This document shows, in pieces, positions 10,959-22,390 of a stretch of 64,000 nt of DNA. This DNA is from Marsupella aquatica (lineage: Eukaryota; Marchantiophyta), in assembly GCA_973895155.1 (NCBI GenBank), contig OZ316895.1:23002001-23066000 (forward strand). The letters run 5' to 3'. Positions within the stretch are counted from its first letter, which is position 1. Each line of letters begins with the position of its first letter. Below the pieces are notes generated by a model. The model was not told the origin of the DNA and did no database searches. It saw nothing but the letters and a program-made list of their open reading frames with translations. Both the position numbers and the translations under genes were made by a program.

Positions 10959-11993
10959 GAGGTATATGTTTGACAGACCCCGAAACACTATTGTTTCTTG
11001 CTTGATTGACCCCCCCAAAGTCCATTTATTACCTGGAGGTATATGTTTGACAGACCCTGAAACACTATTGTTTCTTGCTTGATTGACCCCCCAAAGTCCA
11101 TTTATTACCCAATCTATCCCCTTTCATAGTTTTTGGTGAAATGTTCTTGTCCCGGACATTATACTGTGTATCATGGCATATGGTGTATCATGGCATATGA
11201 GAACATGAACCAGGTTCATAGCATAACCGTCTATTGCAATTGTAGTCTACCTGAACCTGTACGTGGGTGCAAGCTACTTCACCAAACGGTGAAGCTGCTT
11301 GCACCCACGAAGAGGTTTTTGGAGACAATAGTCAATCCTTGGTAGTCGCCGTCGCGGATCAAGCGAGGATTGACTATCGTTGCAGTCCCGGAGAATTGAC
11401 AAGTGTTGGGTTCTTGGCTGTCATAATGGTCCTGCAGTATAAAGATTGAAAACATTTTGAGAACATTTAATAATTTCTGAACACAAGTGTGCAAATTTAG
11501 CAAATTGGTGTCAAAGAAATCCAGCAAAGCATTTGTCCATGGGGAAGATCCAAAAATAGATTTGTCCCTAGTGGAATGCATTGATAAAGATTCTCAACAA
11601 AGTAGTGATGAACATTATAGAGATCCCGCCCAATTCTACTACGGACCTCTAAACTTCAGACGACTGAAGACTAACCCCTACATGACTGACGACCATACTA
11701 GTTTTATCTTCATTCAAGCATAAAAGTACCCACGACTGCATCCAATGTCATTCTTATCAAGCGAGGACTGTGGGCTGACTCCTATCTCGACACAATTGCA
11801 GCGTACCACAAGCGACACCATTGGCTCATATGATATAAAATTACAGTTTGCCTAGGTAAGGTCTCCCTATAGTGGTCCTCACAAGAATTATCTGTAAGAA
11901 ACTGTAAGAGGGGGTAGATTGGGTAACAAATGAACTTTGGGGGTTTATCAAAGCAAGAAACTATTGTTTGGGGGTCTATTAAGCATATACCTC
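10959..11993. mobile_element. Non-autonomous Mutator-like (MULE/MITE-type) DNA element
   Basis: The 1035-bp unit is flanked by a perfect 10-bp direct repeat, AGGATTCCTG, at 10949-10958 and 11994-12003. This length is characteristic of Mutator-like transposition (8-11 bp). The ends are inverted repeats: GAGGTATATG at the left and CATATACCTC at the right, with the similarity continuing inward for about 90 bp (blocks around TAGACCCCC and TTGTTACCCAATCTACCCC). The left end is duplicated in tandem with a 77-bp period (GAGGTATATG at 10959 and 11036). There is no transposase. The interior carries two strong hairpins and one 78-codon open frame (11487-11723), which could be captured host sequence. 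Confidence 0.75.
11262..11309. repeat. Long hairpin inside the Mutator-like element
   Basis: Arms 11262-11283 and 11288-11309 pair as CGTGGGTGCAAGC + CTTCACC against GGTGAAG + CTTGCACCCACG, with a small internal bulge and a 4-base loop (AAAC). A second inverted pair follows: AATAGTCAATCCT near 11327 and AGGATTGACTAT near 11369. Confidence 0.8.
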
Positions 11994-12003
11994 AGGATTC
12001 CTG

Positions 12004-13267
12004 CCTTATTTATATGATTATCGCACTGCCAAAGAACAAAATGCGCCCAACCGGGCAACAAAATCCCAAAGGCAAGAGACAGAACCAAGGGGAGAAGACT
12101 ACAGACTGCACCCATTGCCCCTGCCCCCAACCAGACTCAAGTTTACATACTAAATGCCCTTTGAGATTTGTTCCTTTGTATTTTTAGGGCATTCTGGGAT
12201 CATAATGGCTCAGTCAAGAAGTGCATCAACTCTTTAGGAAGATTCTCCTCTACTTGTATTAAAGTTGAAATGTTTTTCAAGCCTTTAAGTGCACTATGGT
12301 CCTGTTTTTCAAGGCATAATACCCCATAATGCCCTCCAAACTGGACTTCATTGTATACATAGTATACTTGTATACACTGAACCATGTCTAAGTGCAGACT
12401 TTCGGGAAGACACCACCAGCCAGCAGTTATCCACGGAATGCACGACGGCATAAGGGCACTTAACATCATTTATGCATTTTTCCATATGTGCATAGTCACT
12501 ATCTAATAAGTTCACTGCCCAGTTGTGTTGAACTTCTCATACCCGAGCAATCATATTGCACATTTCAACTGGATAAGTGCATGAAACTACTTTACATAGC
12601 TGTTTGCTGCACTTATCGATTAATGCTTCTTGCATATGCATTGCAGTAATTGATAAATGCATGTGTACCATTACAGATGGAAATGCACTTCCATATTTGT
12701 CATTTAGTGTCGATATATTACCTGATAATGAGTCTCTACCTACACTTAAGCAAGCTGCATTTTTTGGTGCATTTGCAAAGAAAATTATTGTAAGTTTAGG
12801 TGAAGACATGGCTGGCCTGCACTTATTCCTATAATGCACTTATACATGCTTCACTCCACATATTTGATGACAATCCATTGAGGAGGGGTTGGTTTCAGTG
12901 TATTTTTGAAGGTTCTACTTTTTTGCGAGTGGCGTATGTCCAGTGAGCGTTTTTTATAGATGCTCAAATATTCCTTATATGATTATTTTCCTGATCATCA
13001 GATCTCCTTAGATTTAAGGATGACCGTTAGATTCTGGCTAATGGGACATGTGACTAGGTGAAACACCGGCCAATGAGACAGAAAAATATTAGGTGAAACA
13101 ATGGCTAATGAGACAGAAAAATACTAGCGAATTTTTGCCACTAAAAAAACGCTGGTTGGTTTGCTGAGGGGTTTATTTGCTTCTTACCGACTTAAATTTT
13201 CTCAATGAGTCAGTCGTTGGATGAAAAGGCATCGGGCGGCCATGTGTCGAGACCTCGGCTGCAACCC
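12004..13267. other. Intergenic; one segment open on both strands
   Basis: Between 12537 and 12839 both strands are open: 85 codons plus (12577-12834, with ALPYLSFSVDILPDNESLPT and AAFFGAFAKKIIVSLGEDM) and 100 codons minus. The plus frame looks the more protein-like, but I do not recognise it and no exon borders are evident. The words TGCACTTAT and TGCATTT recur here, as near 4 kb. Confidence 0.4.
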
Positions 13268-13276
13268 AAACCCTAA
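13268..13276 (+). promoter_or_regulatory. Telo-box in the RPS13 promoter
   Basis: AAACCCTAA lies about 160 bp upstream of the RPS13 start codon. This telo-box is a known common element of plant ribosomal-protein promoters, which supports the gene assignment and the position of the promoter. Confidence 0.6.
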
Positions 13277-13433
13277 CATCCTGTTTTCTCCGTGTGCAGC
13301 TTTAGCTTCGCTCGCGAAGCTTTTCCCTTCTTTCGGTGCTCTCGCTCGAAGCCCTCTCGTCGTGTGGTCGCCTCCGTCGTAGCAGAACAGCAGCAACAGC
13401 AGGCGTTCGCCTTGGCCTCACAAGCTCGTCACC

Positions 13434-15606
13434 ATGGGGCGTATGCACAGTCGCGGGTAAGTGCTCAGTGAACTTTTTCTGCATCGTGGCTCAGATTTCC
13501 GAGCTCACTTTTTTTTTGGAATTCTTCGAGTGTTGCTGTTTGTTTCCTTTCGTTGATTGCTTTTCACAACACGATGCAAATCTACCCACGAAAGAGAGCA
13601 GCAAAGCATCATTCTGTCTCATGACAATGCTTGCGCAATGCTTGCGCAAAGCCTTATGTTCCTCACCTCAGCTGTGAGATACTCCATGACTGCCAAGGAA
13701 ACCGGAGCACCAGCTCCACATTCTTTTCGGTCTGAAGGAACCGATCAATCCTTCCGATGGAGAGCTGGAGGATGGTACTCTGGACCCTGACACGGCGTTC
13801 TACCCTTCGATCAGAGAAACCTGAATGCAAGTAGACCGGATCCACAAGTTCACTAGTGGGGGGACGGGAAATATGGTATTCACACCCAATCACATATTGT
13901 GAAACCCCGTATTTACAGAGCTCGACATTACATCGAAAACCATCGAAGTGCTCTGCTATGTTATCGTCCTTTTAGTGAAGGATCAATAATTGGAGGAGTG
14001 GTTCTATTAAAGTTGTTTTCAAAATCATTTTGTTCGTTTTTGACGAACGACTCACAAGCTGGGGAGTACCTGCATGCCAGTCGAGTTGAGTGTTGGTGCT
14101 TACCTTTCTGGAGGAGCAACAAAGTGGGGAGCTTCTGGATGAACTTTGAGCTCAGCCGTGTTATATTCCTTCAATAGAGGACCAACACGGAAAGGAAGAT
14201 GTTCTCCTTGGTGGAATCTGCGGATTGTGACAATTCTACACTTCTCGAAACTCTCGCTATAAATCTGAAGTTGCCTTGCTACAATGGCAGCCTTTTCATT
14301 CCAAACCCTCTGCATTTCCATCCAAATTGCCACAATTTCCGCTTCCTGTAGCCTGTTCCTTCGCCTCCTTAGAAGTTCCGGTGCACAGTGTGACACAAGA
14401 CCACGCCTACGACAATTGCAAGTCTTTGCGATAGTCATGGATCACGACTTCCCTTGCAGCAATAAATGAATGGGTCACATTCCCCCCAACCACCGTTTCT
14501 TGTAGTGTATGAGTTGGTGTGTGCCGGAAGTCACTATGGCCAGGATGTTTCCTCGTTAGGGCCATTGATTGCTTCGTCTGGTCAGGCTGCTCCAAACTGA
14601 ATTGATGGTTTTTTCGGGCGCTTTCGCTGCAGGAAGGGTATGTCCTCTTCGGCTCTTCCGTACAAGAGGAATCCTCCTAGTTGGTTGAAGATCACCTCCC
14701 AAGAGGTATGCACTATGTGATTTGGTTGTCGCTGGTCATCCTTGAGGAAAGTGGACCCGTTCGAAATTTATTTTTCTAGTTTTTTTGTTATGTTACGGTT
14801 TTGTTAGGGTTTAGCCCGCATATGTTAGAGCTTTCTGTGATCCTAATTCTTGCCTTGGGTATCAGGTTGAGGACCATATCTGCAGGCTTGCCAAGAAGGG
14901 TTTGACCCCCTCGCAGATTGGTGTCATTCTTAGGGATTCCCACGGTATCTCCCAAGTGAAGAGCGTTTCAGGCAGCAAGATCCTGCGTATCCTCAAGGGG
15001 CATGGTACTGCTTCTTCGGATTACCTCTCTCTCATCTCTGCTTAAGTTCTTTGGCCTGATTGGCATGTAGTTCTCAGTCCTCAACGAAGCTAATTGCTCT
15101 CTATCTTCTGCAGGTCTCGGCCCGGAAATTCCGGAAGATCTGTATCACTTGATCAAGAAGGCAGTCGCAGTGAGGAAGCATCTTGAGAGGAACCGCAAGG
15201 ACAAGGACTCTAAGTTCCGGCTCATTTTGATCGAGAGCCGAGTACACCGCCTTGCTAGATACTACAAGCGCACCAAGAAGCTCCCCCCCACTTGGAAGTA
15301 GTAAGTATTTCGAGACCCCCGTGAGAAACATTTACTGTATCGGTGCATTTCATCGCATAGGTGTATACATAAGTTTGTATTCATCCCTGCGATTCGTTCT
15401 ATATATATGTGTATGTGCATGGCTCATTCATCCTGTTCATTGAGGTGAAATCTGTATCTATTCTTTAATATTGCGTGTTTCTTAATCTGCTGAGTCGTCC
15501 CGTGTCCGGGACTTCTGTAATTGTTCACCCGGGTACAGAGCTCTGACCGTGGGTTTTTCTTCATTATTGCAGCGAGTCTGCCACGGCCAGCACATTGGTT
15601 GCATAG
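13434..15606 (+). CDS. RPS13: Cytosolic small-subunit ribosomal protein uS15 (RPS13), five exons
   Basis: Exons by GT-AG borders: 13434-13456, 14633-14705, 14866-15004, 15114-15300 and 15573-15606, totalling 456 nt for 151 residues, the usual plant RPS13 length. The protein begins [10 protein letters not shown], contains [17 protein letters not shown] and [20 protein letters not shown], and ends [13 protein letters not shown]. It is a component of the 40S ribosomal subunit. Donors are strong (GTAAGT after exons 1 and 4). Without the last intron the frame would run into a TAG at 15299; the GTAAGT donor overlapping it and the conserved C-terminal 11 residues in exon 5 show the true end. Intron 1 is long (1176 bp) and holds an antisense coding-like segment. 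A telo-box lies upstream. Nothing suggests a defect. Confidence 0.97.
14100..14438 (-). CDS. Antisense coding-like segment inside RPS13 intron 1, unidentified
   Basis: A minus-strand open run of 112 codons within intron 1 of RPS13. The peptide is charged and regular ([40 protein letters not shown]). Its stop TAA lies inside a good splice donor (AAAG|GTAAGC, boundary 14104/14103), as expected of an internal exon rather than chance. A possible upstream piece at 14407-14595 begins [14 protein letters not shown] possible downstream piece at 13663-13893 contains [19 protein letters not shown] and ends near a GTGAGG donor. I do not recognise the family and cannot fix the exon chain. It could be a nested antisense gene, an inserted gene fragment, or chance. 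Confidence 0.3.
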   Translation of the reverse strand: MTIAKTCNCRRRGLVSHCAPELLRRRRNRLQEAEIVAIWMEMQRVWNEKAAIVARQLQIYSESFEKCRIVTIRRFHQGEHLPFRVGPLLKEYNTAELKVHPEAPHFVAPPER

Positions 15607-16438
15607 ACATTATGCATTTACATCTTAGGCCGGCTGGGCGAAGGGGGACCCTCGTTTGGGAACCTTGATGTAGGAGCTTAGATGAAAAGGGCATGTTGGG
15701 ATTGCATGCCTCTTTGAATGGAAATGACTTTCTAGTATACTGAGTGAATCATCCAAATTACTCTTCACATCGTGCCTCTTCGCCACGCGCAAGAGAGATA
15801 TAATGAAAGGAAAATCATCGAAATTTGAGAGGAAAAAGACGCTAATGGACATGGGTTTTGTCTCAGTTATTTTCAGTATCCAAGACCCGAAGATTCGGGG
15901 TTTTGACGTTGTGCATGCCTGTCACAAGAGCTTTCTGACGTTGTTGGTTCGAATGGTGATCGGAATGTCAAGAGATCTTCCTCTACAGAACTAGAAGGTT
16001 GTCTAAATCTTCCATACAATTACTCCTAATAAGAACCTTCTTTCTGTGGGTTCGCTTGTTGTTGTGACATAACCCCAGCCTGCAAGCAAATGGCCCGACT
16101 AACAAACCGAATCCACCTGGCGAGGATGGATTAAAGGGCAGTTCTTTTCTGTTGTGATCATTGAGCAGAAGCACTTCCAGGGAGATGGCTGCTTGTGCCA
16201 TAAGGGTTGCTTCCCCTCCTTGTCTGAAGAGCAGAAGTAAAACTAAACACAAACAAGGCTCGCCTCCTTGCGCTGGAACAACATGACGCTGAGGCGCACC
16301 TTTTCTGGTAGTTGATCTTTGAGCCACTGTATGCTTTTGTTTTCAAGAGCAAGTTTCACCAATGCAAAGGAATCATAGATCTTATTGCTTGACGACAACA
16401 ACAACTGATCAACCAGTGGAGGAAATGGTATCTGCTAG
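15607..16438. other. Downstream of RPS13, no gene recognised
   Basis: The RPS13 3' UTR occupies the first part. On the minus strand, 16140-16360 has protein-like words (for example LALENKSIQWLKDQLPEKV), but stops interrupt them. Confidence 0.4.
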
Positions 16439-16717
16439 TATCAGGAGAACCAGAAAAGGTGCAGTGTTCCCAGAACTGTGCTGGACTTGGAGAGATTGAT
16501 CGTCAATAACGGGCTTCGGCTTTATCTCGATATGCTTTCGTGCTCCATAAAAAGACTCATACCTACTTCATGGCATGAGGTAGTTTGGGAAGGAAATCGC
16601 TCACAAGCTCTTGCAACAATGGTATCCAAGCAGCACCCTTCGCTTACTTTGATAGTTGAAACGATTGACAACTTCCTGGACCATGGTGGATCCTTTTGGC
16701 GCTCATACGAGCTTTAG
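16439..16717 (+). pseudogene. Exon-like open frame of unknown function
   Basis: 92 codons open from just after a possible acceptor (TCTGCTAG at 16438) to TAG 16715-16717. The peptide has a balanced, folded-protein-like composition (NGLRLYLDMLSCSIKRLIP, LIVETIDNFLDHGGSFWRSY). I do not recognise it, and no partner exon with a convincing donor was found upstream. It may be a terminal exon, or a relic of one. Confidence 0.25.
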
Positions 16718-16980
16718 AGAGTCCTGAGATGTTCACTTCATTGCCCTCGATGTTGACAATTTTGGGGCCCTGATGCATTGGCCAGTGTCTTGAAAGGTTA
16801 TCGAGCAGAAATATCCTATGTCAACGATACTCCCCATTTTCAAAATGATATGTTAGCCTGTAGGTTTGGAGGTAGGTGCCACCCCAAATGGTGAAGGGAA
16901 ACCCTTGTATCTAGAATTGTCTCCATCACATCTGACTAAGACACGTTCTTGACACTTCTGAGAGCATGGCAGCATGACTG

Positions 16981-17602
16981 CATTCCGTGGATTATTGCAG
17001 GCCCGATCATGTGGTCCCCTTTAACCACAGCTTTTTATTGGCAGGATTGTACTATAATGCACACAATTTTGAGGTGCCATTTCTAAGAGGATTTGGAGGC
17101 AAGGACTGTATTCTTCTCGATCGTGTGGTCCCCTTGAACCACACCTTTTTTTTGGCAGGATTGTACTATAATGCACACAATTTTTTGAGGTGCCAGTTCT
17201 AAGAGGATTTGGAGGCAAGGACTGTATTCTTCTGCTAAATGAGATGTCTAATTTGAATCACGGGTTGTCAAAATAATTTTTTTGCCTGTCATTCCGTGGA
17301 TTATTGCAGGCCCGATCATGTGGTCCCCTTGAAACACAGCTTTTTTTTGGCAGGATTGTATTGTACTATAATGCACACAATTTTGAGGTGCCAGTTAAGA
17401 GGAGTTGGAGGCAAGGACTGTATTCTTCTCGATCATGTGGTCCCCTTGAACCACACCTCTTTTTTGGCAGGATTGTACTATAATGCACACAATTTTTTGA
17501 GGTGCCAGTTCTAAGAGGATTTGGAGGCAAGGACTGTATTCTTCTGTTAAAACGAGATGTCTAATTTGAATCACGGGTTGTCAAAATAATTTTTTTGCCT
17601 GT
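16981..17602. repeat. Nested tandem duplication (about 310 bp, twice)
   Basis: Unit 1 is 16981-17289 and unit 2 is 17290-17602; both start CATTCCGTGGATTATTGCAG and end in the same AT-rich tail. Inside each, a shorter segment of about 115 bp beginning CGATC[AG]TGTGGTCCCCTT occurs twice (17004 and 17118; 17313 and 17430). A short duplication therefore came first and the whole block was then duplicated again. Confidence 0.9.
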
Positions 17603-18170
17603 CATGGTCGCTGTAATCAAGCAAGGTATCGTTATATTTCTGCGTGGGATCGAGGAAAAATTGGAATTGGAAGTCAACTAGCAGCTCTGAATGCAACGAA
17701 AATATGGCTGCCATCTTATGTTGGATGAGCTGCCCCGTAACTGATCCAGACTTGTGAGCAGTCCGATTTTACAGGCGATGGCCCAGCGCGCTGGCGGAGG
17801 GAAGGACTGCTGCCCAGATCCAGCAGGACGGAAATTTTCGTACATGCTGATCGCATGTTTCTTCAAGCTGTTTTGGAGAGAGTAAGATCATTTGTGGGCA
17901 GCTCGCTATGCTGCATTGTCACGAAAACACTGGTGGACACACTAATCGAATGTCTTGGTGTTGTAAATTGATTCATTGTTGAAATGAATCATACTGTTTC
18001 GGTTGTAGGGCCTACCGTCAAAATGCTACCAAATTGCCTTAACTTCAAGGTCAAGAAAGTCTAGCTACTTGCATTCTTCAATCAACGCGGAAGAAGGAAT
18101 TACCTCTTCACTTGGATGAGAGAGGAACCCCATTGAGTTCCAATCCGTACAATTCCGTGTTTGAGTGCTC
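17603..18170. other. Intergenic, nothing recognised
   Basis: No protein-like frame or repeat seen. Confidence 0.4.
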
Positions 18171-18547
18171 CACTTATTGAACAATCCACTTCTTAGGCAC
18201 TCCATGAATTTAGTGTGACCTCCAAGAAACAGAAGAGAAACTCATCCGAAGAATGATCGACCACAAATGATCGCATATGCACATTAGCTTCACCCCACTT
18301 ATTGAACAATCCACTCCTTAAGCAGTCCATGAATGTAGTGTGACCTCCACGAAACATAAGAGAAACTCCACCGAAGAATGATCGACCGCAAAATTGGTTG
18401 CATGGGCATATTTTGCTTCACTCCAGTTATTGAACAATCCACTTCTTAAGCACTCCACGAATTTAGTGTGACCTCCAAGAAAAATAAGAGAAACTCCACC
18501 GAAGAATGATCGACCACAAATGATTGCATGGGTACATTCGCTTCACA
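18171..18547. repeat. Three tandem copies of a ~125-bp unit
   Basis: Copies begin at 18171, 18296 and 18424 with CA[CG]TTATTGAACAATCCACT and share TTTAGTGTGACCTCCAAGAA and GAAGAATGATCGACC blocks. Differences between copies are scattered substitutions and small indels. No open frame runs through them. Confidence 0.88.
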
Positions 18548-18710
18548 CGCAAATCAACACTTTCAACAATGTTCAGACTACTCGTGCCTGCCCGACTCTT
18601 TTTGCCTCAAATGAACACTGTGGGCCTTGACCCTTACCTTGAAACGAACACTTTTACTTAGCGAACTTGGGGTCTTGATGGGACCTCGAAATAAATACTT
18701 CACCAAGCAA

Positions 18711-19695
18711 GTGTCAAAACATGGGGTGTAGCCAGGGACAAGAAAGCAAGCCACCCTAGACATTGGAAGATCTTCAAGCACGCTATGCATGGTGACCAAA
18801 GATTAGAGCTAAGCTGAAGAGAGCAAGACTGGCATGCTTGCTGAAGATGGACGAAGTAGAAATGAACACTTTACTTAGCAAGGAAGTGTCAAACATGTGG
18901 TCTTGCCCGTGACCAGAATCCCCTTGAGGAATAGTCTCAACACATGTGAATAAACATTCATGAACAACTACATTGAACATACGTGGTTCACTTCATCTAG
19001 GCACTTACACTACACTGAGAGAAATCTAGTAACACAAAACAATTACCTTAAAGGCATGTCCATGACCGTGAGAAAATCTAATAATACAAAACAATTACAC
19101 TCATCATAATTAGTCATCGCGATAGAGCTCCTCCTTTCACCCTCTCACACCTTAGAACCTAAAGATTGAACATTCAAGTGTGAAGATAAGTTTGTGCCCC
19201 CCTTGAGTATACCCCCTCCCATGGTTACAAGAAACTAGAACTCAAACAACTGTTATCCTAGTCTATTGAATCCAAACTAGTCCTACGGAAGCAAATAAGT
19301 TACACTAGAGGTATATCTAACAAAGGCAAGCCACAAAAGACATTAGAAGATCTGTGAGCAGGCTATGCATGGTGCAAGATTAGAGCCAAAATTTACAAGG
19401 GGAAGATTGGCATGCTCCAGGGAACCATAGCGATGGCAATGAGAATCTTAGATAACTCCTACTGACAGACTGATAACAATAGGGAGTGTCAAAGCATTGC
19501 CATAAGCAAGGTCTTATGGTTATTATTGTATGGTTGTCTTATCCTTATGGGGCATGTATGTAGGTAGCCTACAATGGTTTTGTCTTGGCTATAAAACTGT
19601 TTTATGTCCTTATTTGTACCCCACTTAATTACAGCCCTGTTTTGGCACAAGTTAATGCTACTCTGTGGTGGATGAACGGCATACACAGTATAGGA
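18711..19695. repeat. Direct repeat, copy A (~0.98 kb)
   Basis: Matches 20550-21509 along its length, starting GTGTCAAAACATGGGGTGTA and ending near ATACACAGTATAGG. Antisense reading gives a short peptide (MFNVVVHE...GQDHMFDTS) in both copies, which I treat as a repeat by-product. Spacer between copies: 19696-20549. Confidence 0.88.
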
Positions 19696-20549
19696 TATTT
19701 ATCTGTGCTTGCATGACAGGATTCTTAGGAGCTGGCATGTTGCAAGCGTGGTCTGATGAGATAAACTGGATTGTAGATGTATGGTCTTATGTACTTCCAA
19801 GTAGACATTAATATAATTGGGAAATTTCTCAGTCATGAAATGGTTGCTTTTTGGTACTAGATGTCAAGGAAACCAGGAAGCTGATTGACGATTGATATGT
19901 GGTTGATATGCGGACTATTTGTCAGCTTGGCATGCTGGCTGTTTTGTCAGCGTTTTGTGAATTTTGACTCGGTAGAGTCGAACTTGAAGTTTGCAGAACA
20001 AGTCCCTTCTCGTGAGAAGGTTGTAGTCCATCCCCTAAGCTTTCTGCTTTGCCATATGCTGGAAGTGGTCTTTATGCTGAAGTACAGCATCCAGAGTCTC
20101 GCCATCCTGTACAATTGTATATACAGCCAGATCCTTTCAAATTCTGGTAAGAGGGTCAGGGTTGCAAGTAACGACGAAGATGATTCGAACAAGTACAGTT
20201 GGACTGAGGGCGTTCAGTCAATATATTTATCCCACACTTGGTTGTCTTCTGATTTTTATTTCCATTCTAATACGCTCGTGTGGCAGACCAGTACTTTTGT
20301 GTTTTGGTGTGAGAGATGATCGAACCACAATGCTTCCTTGACACATGAATGAATTTTCGAGTCCACTGATTCCCTGAAAGGGGCGGAGGTACAACAATGG
20401 CAACAGGCCAGGAAAACAGGAAGAAAGTCTAAGTAAAGCAATTGAGATCAATTATGTGAAGGAAAAGTGATGAAACTACTACAGAAAGTTGTATTCTCAC
20501 ATGCTCAAACGAGCTCTAATAAAGAGTTGTCATGTTTGACACTAATAAA
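19696..20549. other. Spacer between the two ~1-kb direct repeats
   Basis: Contains a 144-codon open frame (19885-20319) that starts at TTG, not ATG, and has no recognised domain. Immediately left of copy B is CATGTTTGACAC (20531-20542), the exact inverse of the start of copy B, giving a 12-bp-arm hairpin across the boundary. Confidence 0.45.
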
Positions 20550-21509
20550 GTGTCAAACATGGGGTGTAGCCAGGGACAAGAAAGCAAGCCACCCTAGACA
20601 TTGGAAGATCTTCAAGCACACTATGCATGGTGTAAGACCAAAGATTAGAGCTAAGTTGAACACGGCAAGACTGGCATGCTTGCTGGACATGGACAAGGTA
20701 GAAATAAACACTTTACTTAGCAAGGAAGTGTCAAACATGTGGTCTTGCCCGTGACCAGAATCCCCTCGGGGAATAGTCTCAACACATGTGAATAAACGTT
20801 CATGAACAACTACATTGAACATACGTGGTTCACCTCACCTAAGCACGTAACCGTGAGAGAAATCTAGTAACACAAAACAATTACCTTATCTAGGCACGTC
20901 CATGTCCATGAGAGAGTCTAATAATACAAAACTATTACACTCATCATAATTAGCTATCACACTAGAGCTCCTCCTTTCACCCTCTCACTCTTTAGAACCT
21001 AAAGATTGAACATTCAAGTGTGAACATAAGTTTGTGCTCCCTTTGGGTATACCCCTTCCCATGGTTTACGAGAGACTAGAACTCAAACAACTGCTATCCT
21101 AGTCTACTGAATCCAAACTAGTCCTATGGAAACAAATAAGTTATACTAGATACATCTAACAAAGGCAAGCCACAAAAGACATAAGAAGATCTGTGAGCAG
21201 GCTATGCCTGGTGCAAGATTAGAGCTAAGATTTACACAGGGAACCATAGCGATGGCAATGAGAATCCTAGATAACTCCTACTGACAGACTAATAAGAATA
21301 GGGCGTGTCAAAGCATTGCCATAAGCAAGGTCTTATGGTTATTACTTCAGGGTCGTCTTATCCTTATGGGGCATGTATGTAGGTAGCCTACAATGGTTTT
21401 GTCATGGCCATAAAACTGTTTCATGTTCTTATTTGTACCCCACTTACAGCCCTGTTTTGACACGCCTTAATGCTACTCTGTGGTGGATGAAAGGCTACAC
21501 AGCATAGGG
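20550..21509. repeat. Direct repeat, copy B (~0.96 kb)
   Basis: Second copy of 18711-19695, with numerous substitutions and a deletion around 21230. It ends near GGCTACACAGCATAGG. The pair might be terminal repeats of a small, non-coding LTR-type element (TG...CA ends are possible) or a simple duplication. I could not identify a primer-binding site or target duplication. Confidence 0.85.
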
Positions 21510-22390
21510 AATTGAACCTCAACTTTTAGGTCACATGCCCCACTAACATGGAACTAGTGCTAGAGCAATGAGCCTGCTGAGCGAGCCTTGAGCACTTATT
21601 CAAGCCTTTGAGGTGCATAGTTAAGGCTCACACTTGCAGCAAGATCTTTTGGTTACCCCCATTTATAGGGGTATCGAACAATACACCGTGTATGTAGATG
21701 ACAGGAACTACCAATTGCCATGATCTGGCAGCCAAAGGGTCGCTTCCCATCTCGCCCTGACACCTTTACACCGGCATTCGGTGACACCCTTCTTGTTTCC
21801 AAAAAATGTGCAACAACAAAGCTTGACCTTCAGTATCTCCCTTGAAATCCAATGGAATCTGCTTTTCTTGGCCTAGTAAGAAAGGCTTGGAAAGATCTTC
21901 TCTAGCTTTCATGAAGAGTTGGATGTTAAGAATTCCTAAAGATTACTTCATCACTCACTGTCCGCACATTGCACTTCCAAAGGGGTTTTGACAATAATGT
22001 TTCCCTCAATATGAAATGGAATCTTTTTTTGTCTGGGGTTCAACAAACAGCCTGGAAAGATCTTTCCAATGAGCCCAATGTGGTCTAATTTCACTGACAC
22101 CTTAGAGGCCTAGGTTTCTTGCCATATTTTAATTGTGTGTAATATGTACTATATGACCTTGAGTACAGTGTCATCCTTTTTTTAAACTAGAGTTTGATTT
22201 CCAAGGCAAAAAAGAAGGAATCCTGTCCATCCCTTATGTGAGCTCCAAGCATTCTAATTATTTAAAAATTTCCAGAGCACTAAGCTATTGAGCAACCCAC
22301 GGTCTTGAGCACTCCACCGTTTAGGCTATCTCAAAGAAAGAAAGAGCCCCACTAAAGGAAGACAAAGTATCCGTGTATATTCCTTGACAG
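21510..22390. other. Intergenic, nothing recognised
   Basis: No protein-like frame or structured repeat seen. Confidence 0.4.

Noticed and set aside
19885-20319. 144-codon frame between the 1-kb direct repeats
   Set aside because: It starts at TTG, has no recognised domain and is not supported by splice-like borders; treated as chance.
20553-20822. Antisense peptide shared by the two 1-kb repeats
   Set aside because: It follows from the duplication itself; length and sequence differ between copies and no family is recognised.
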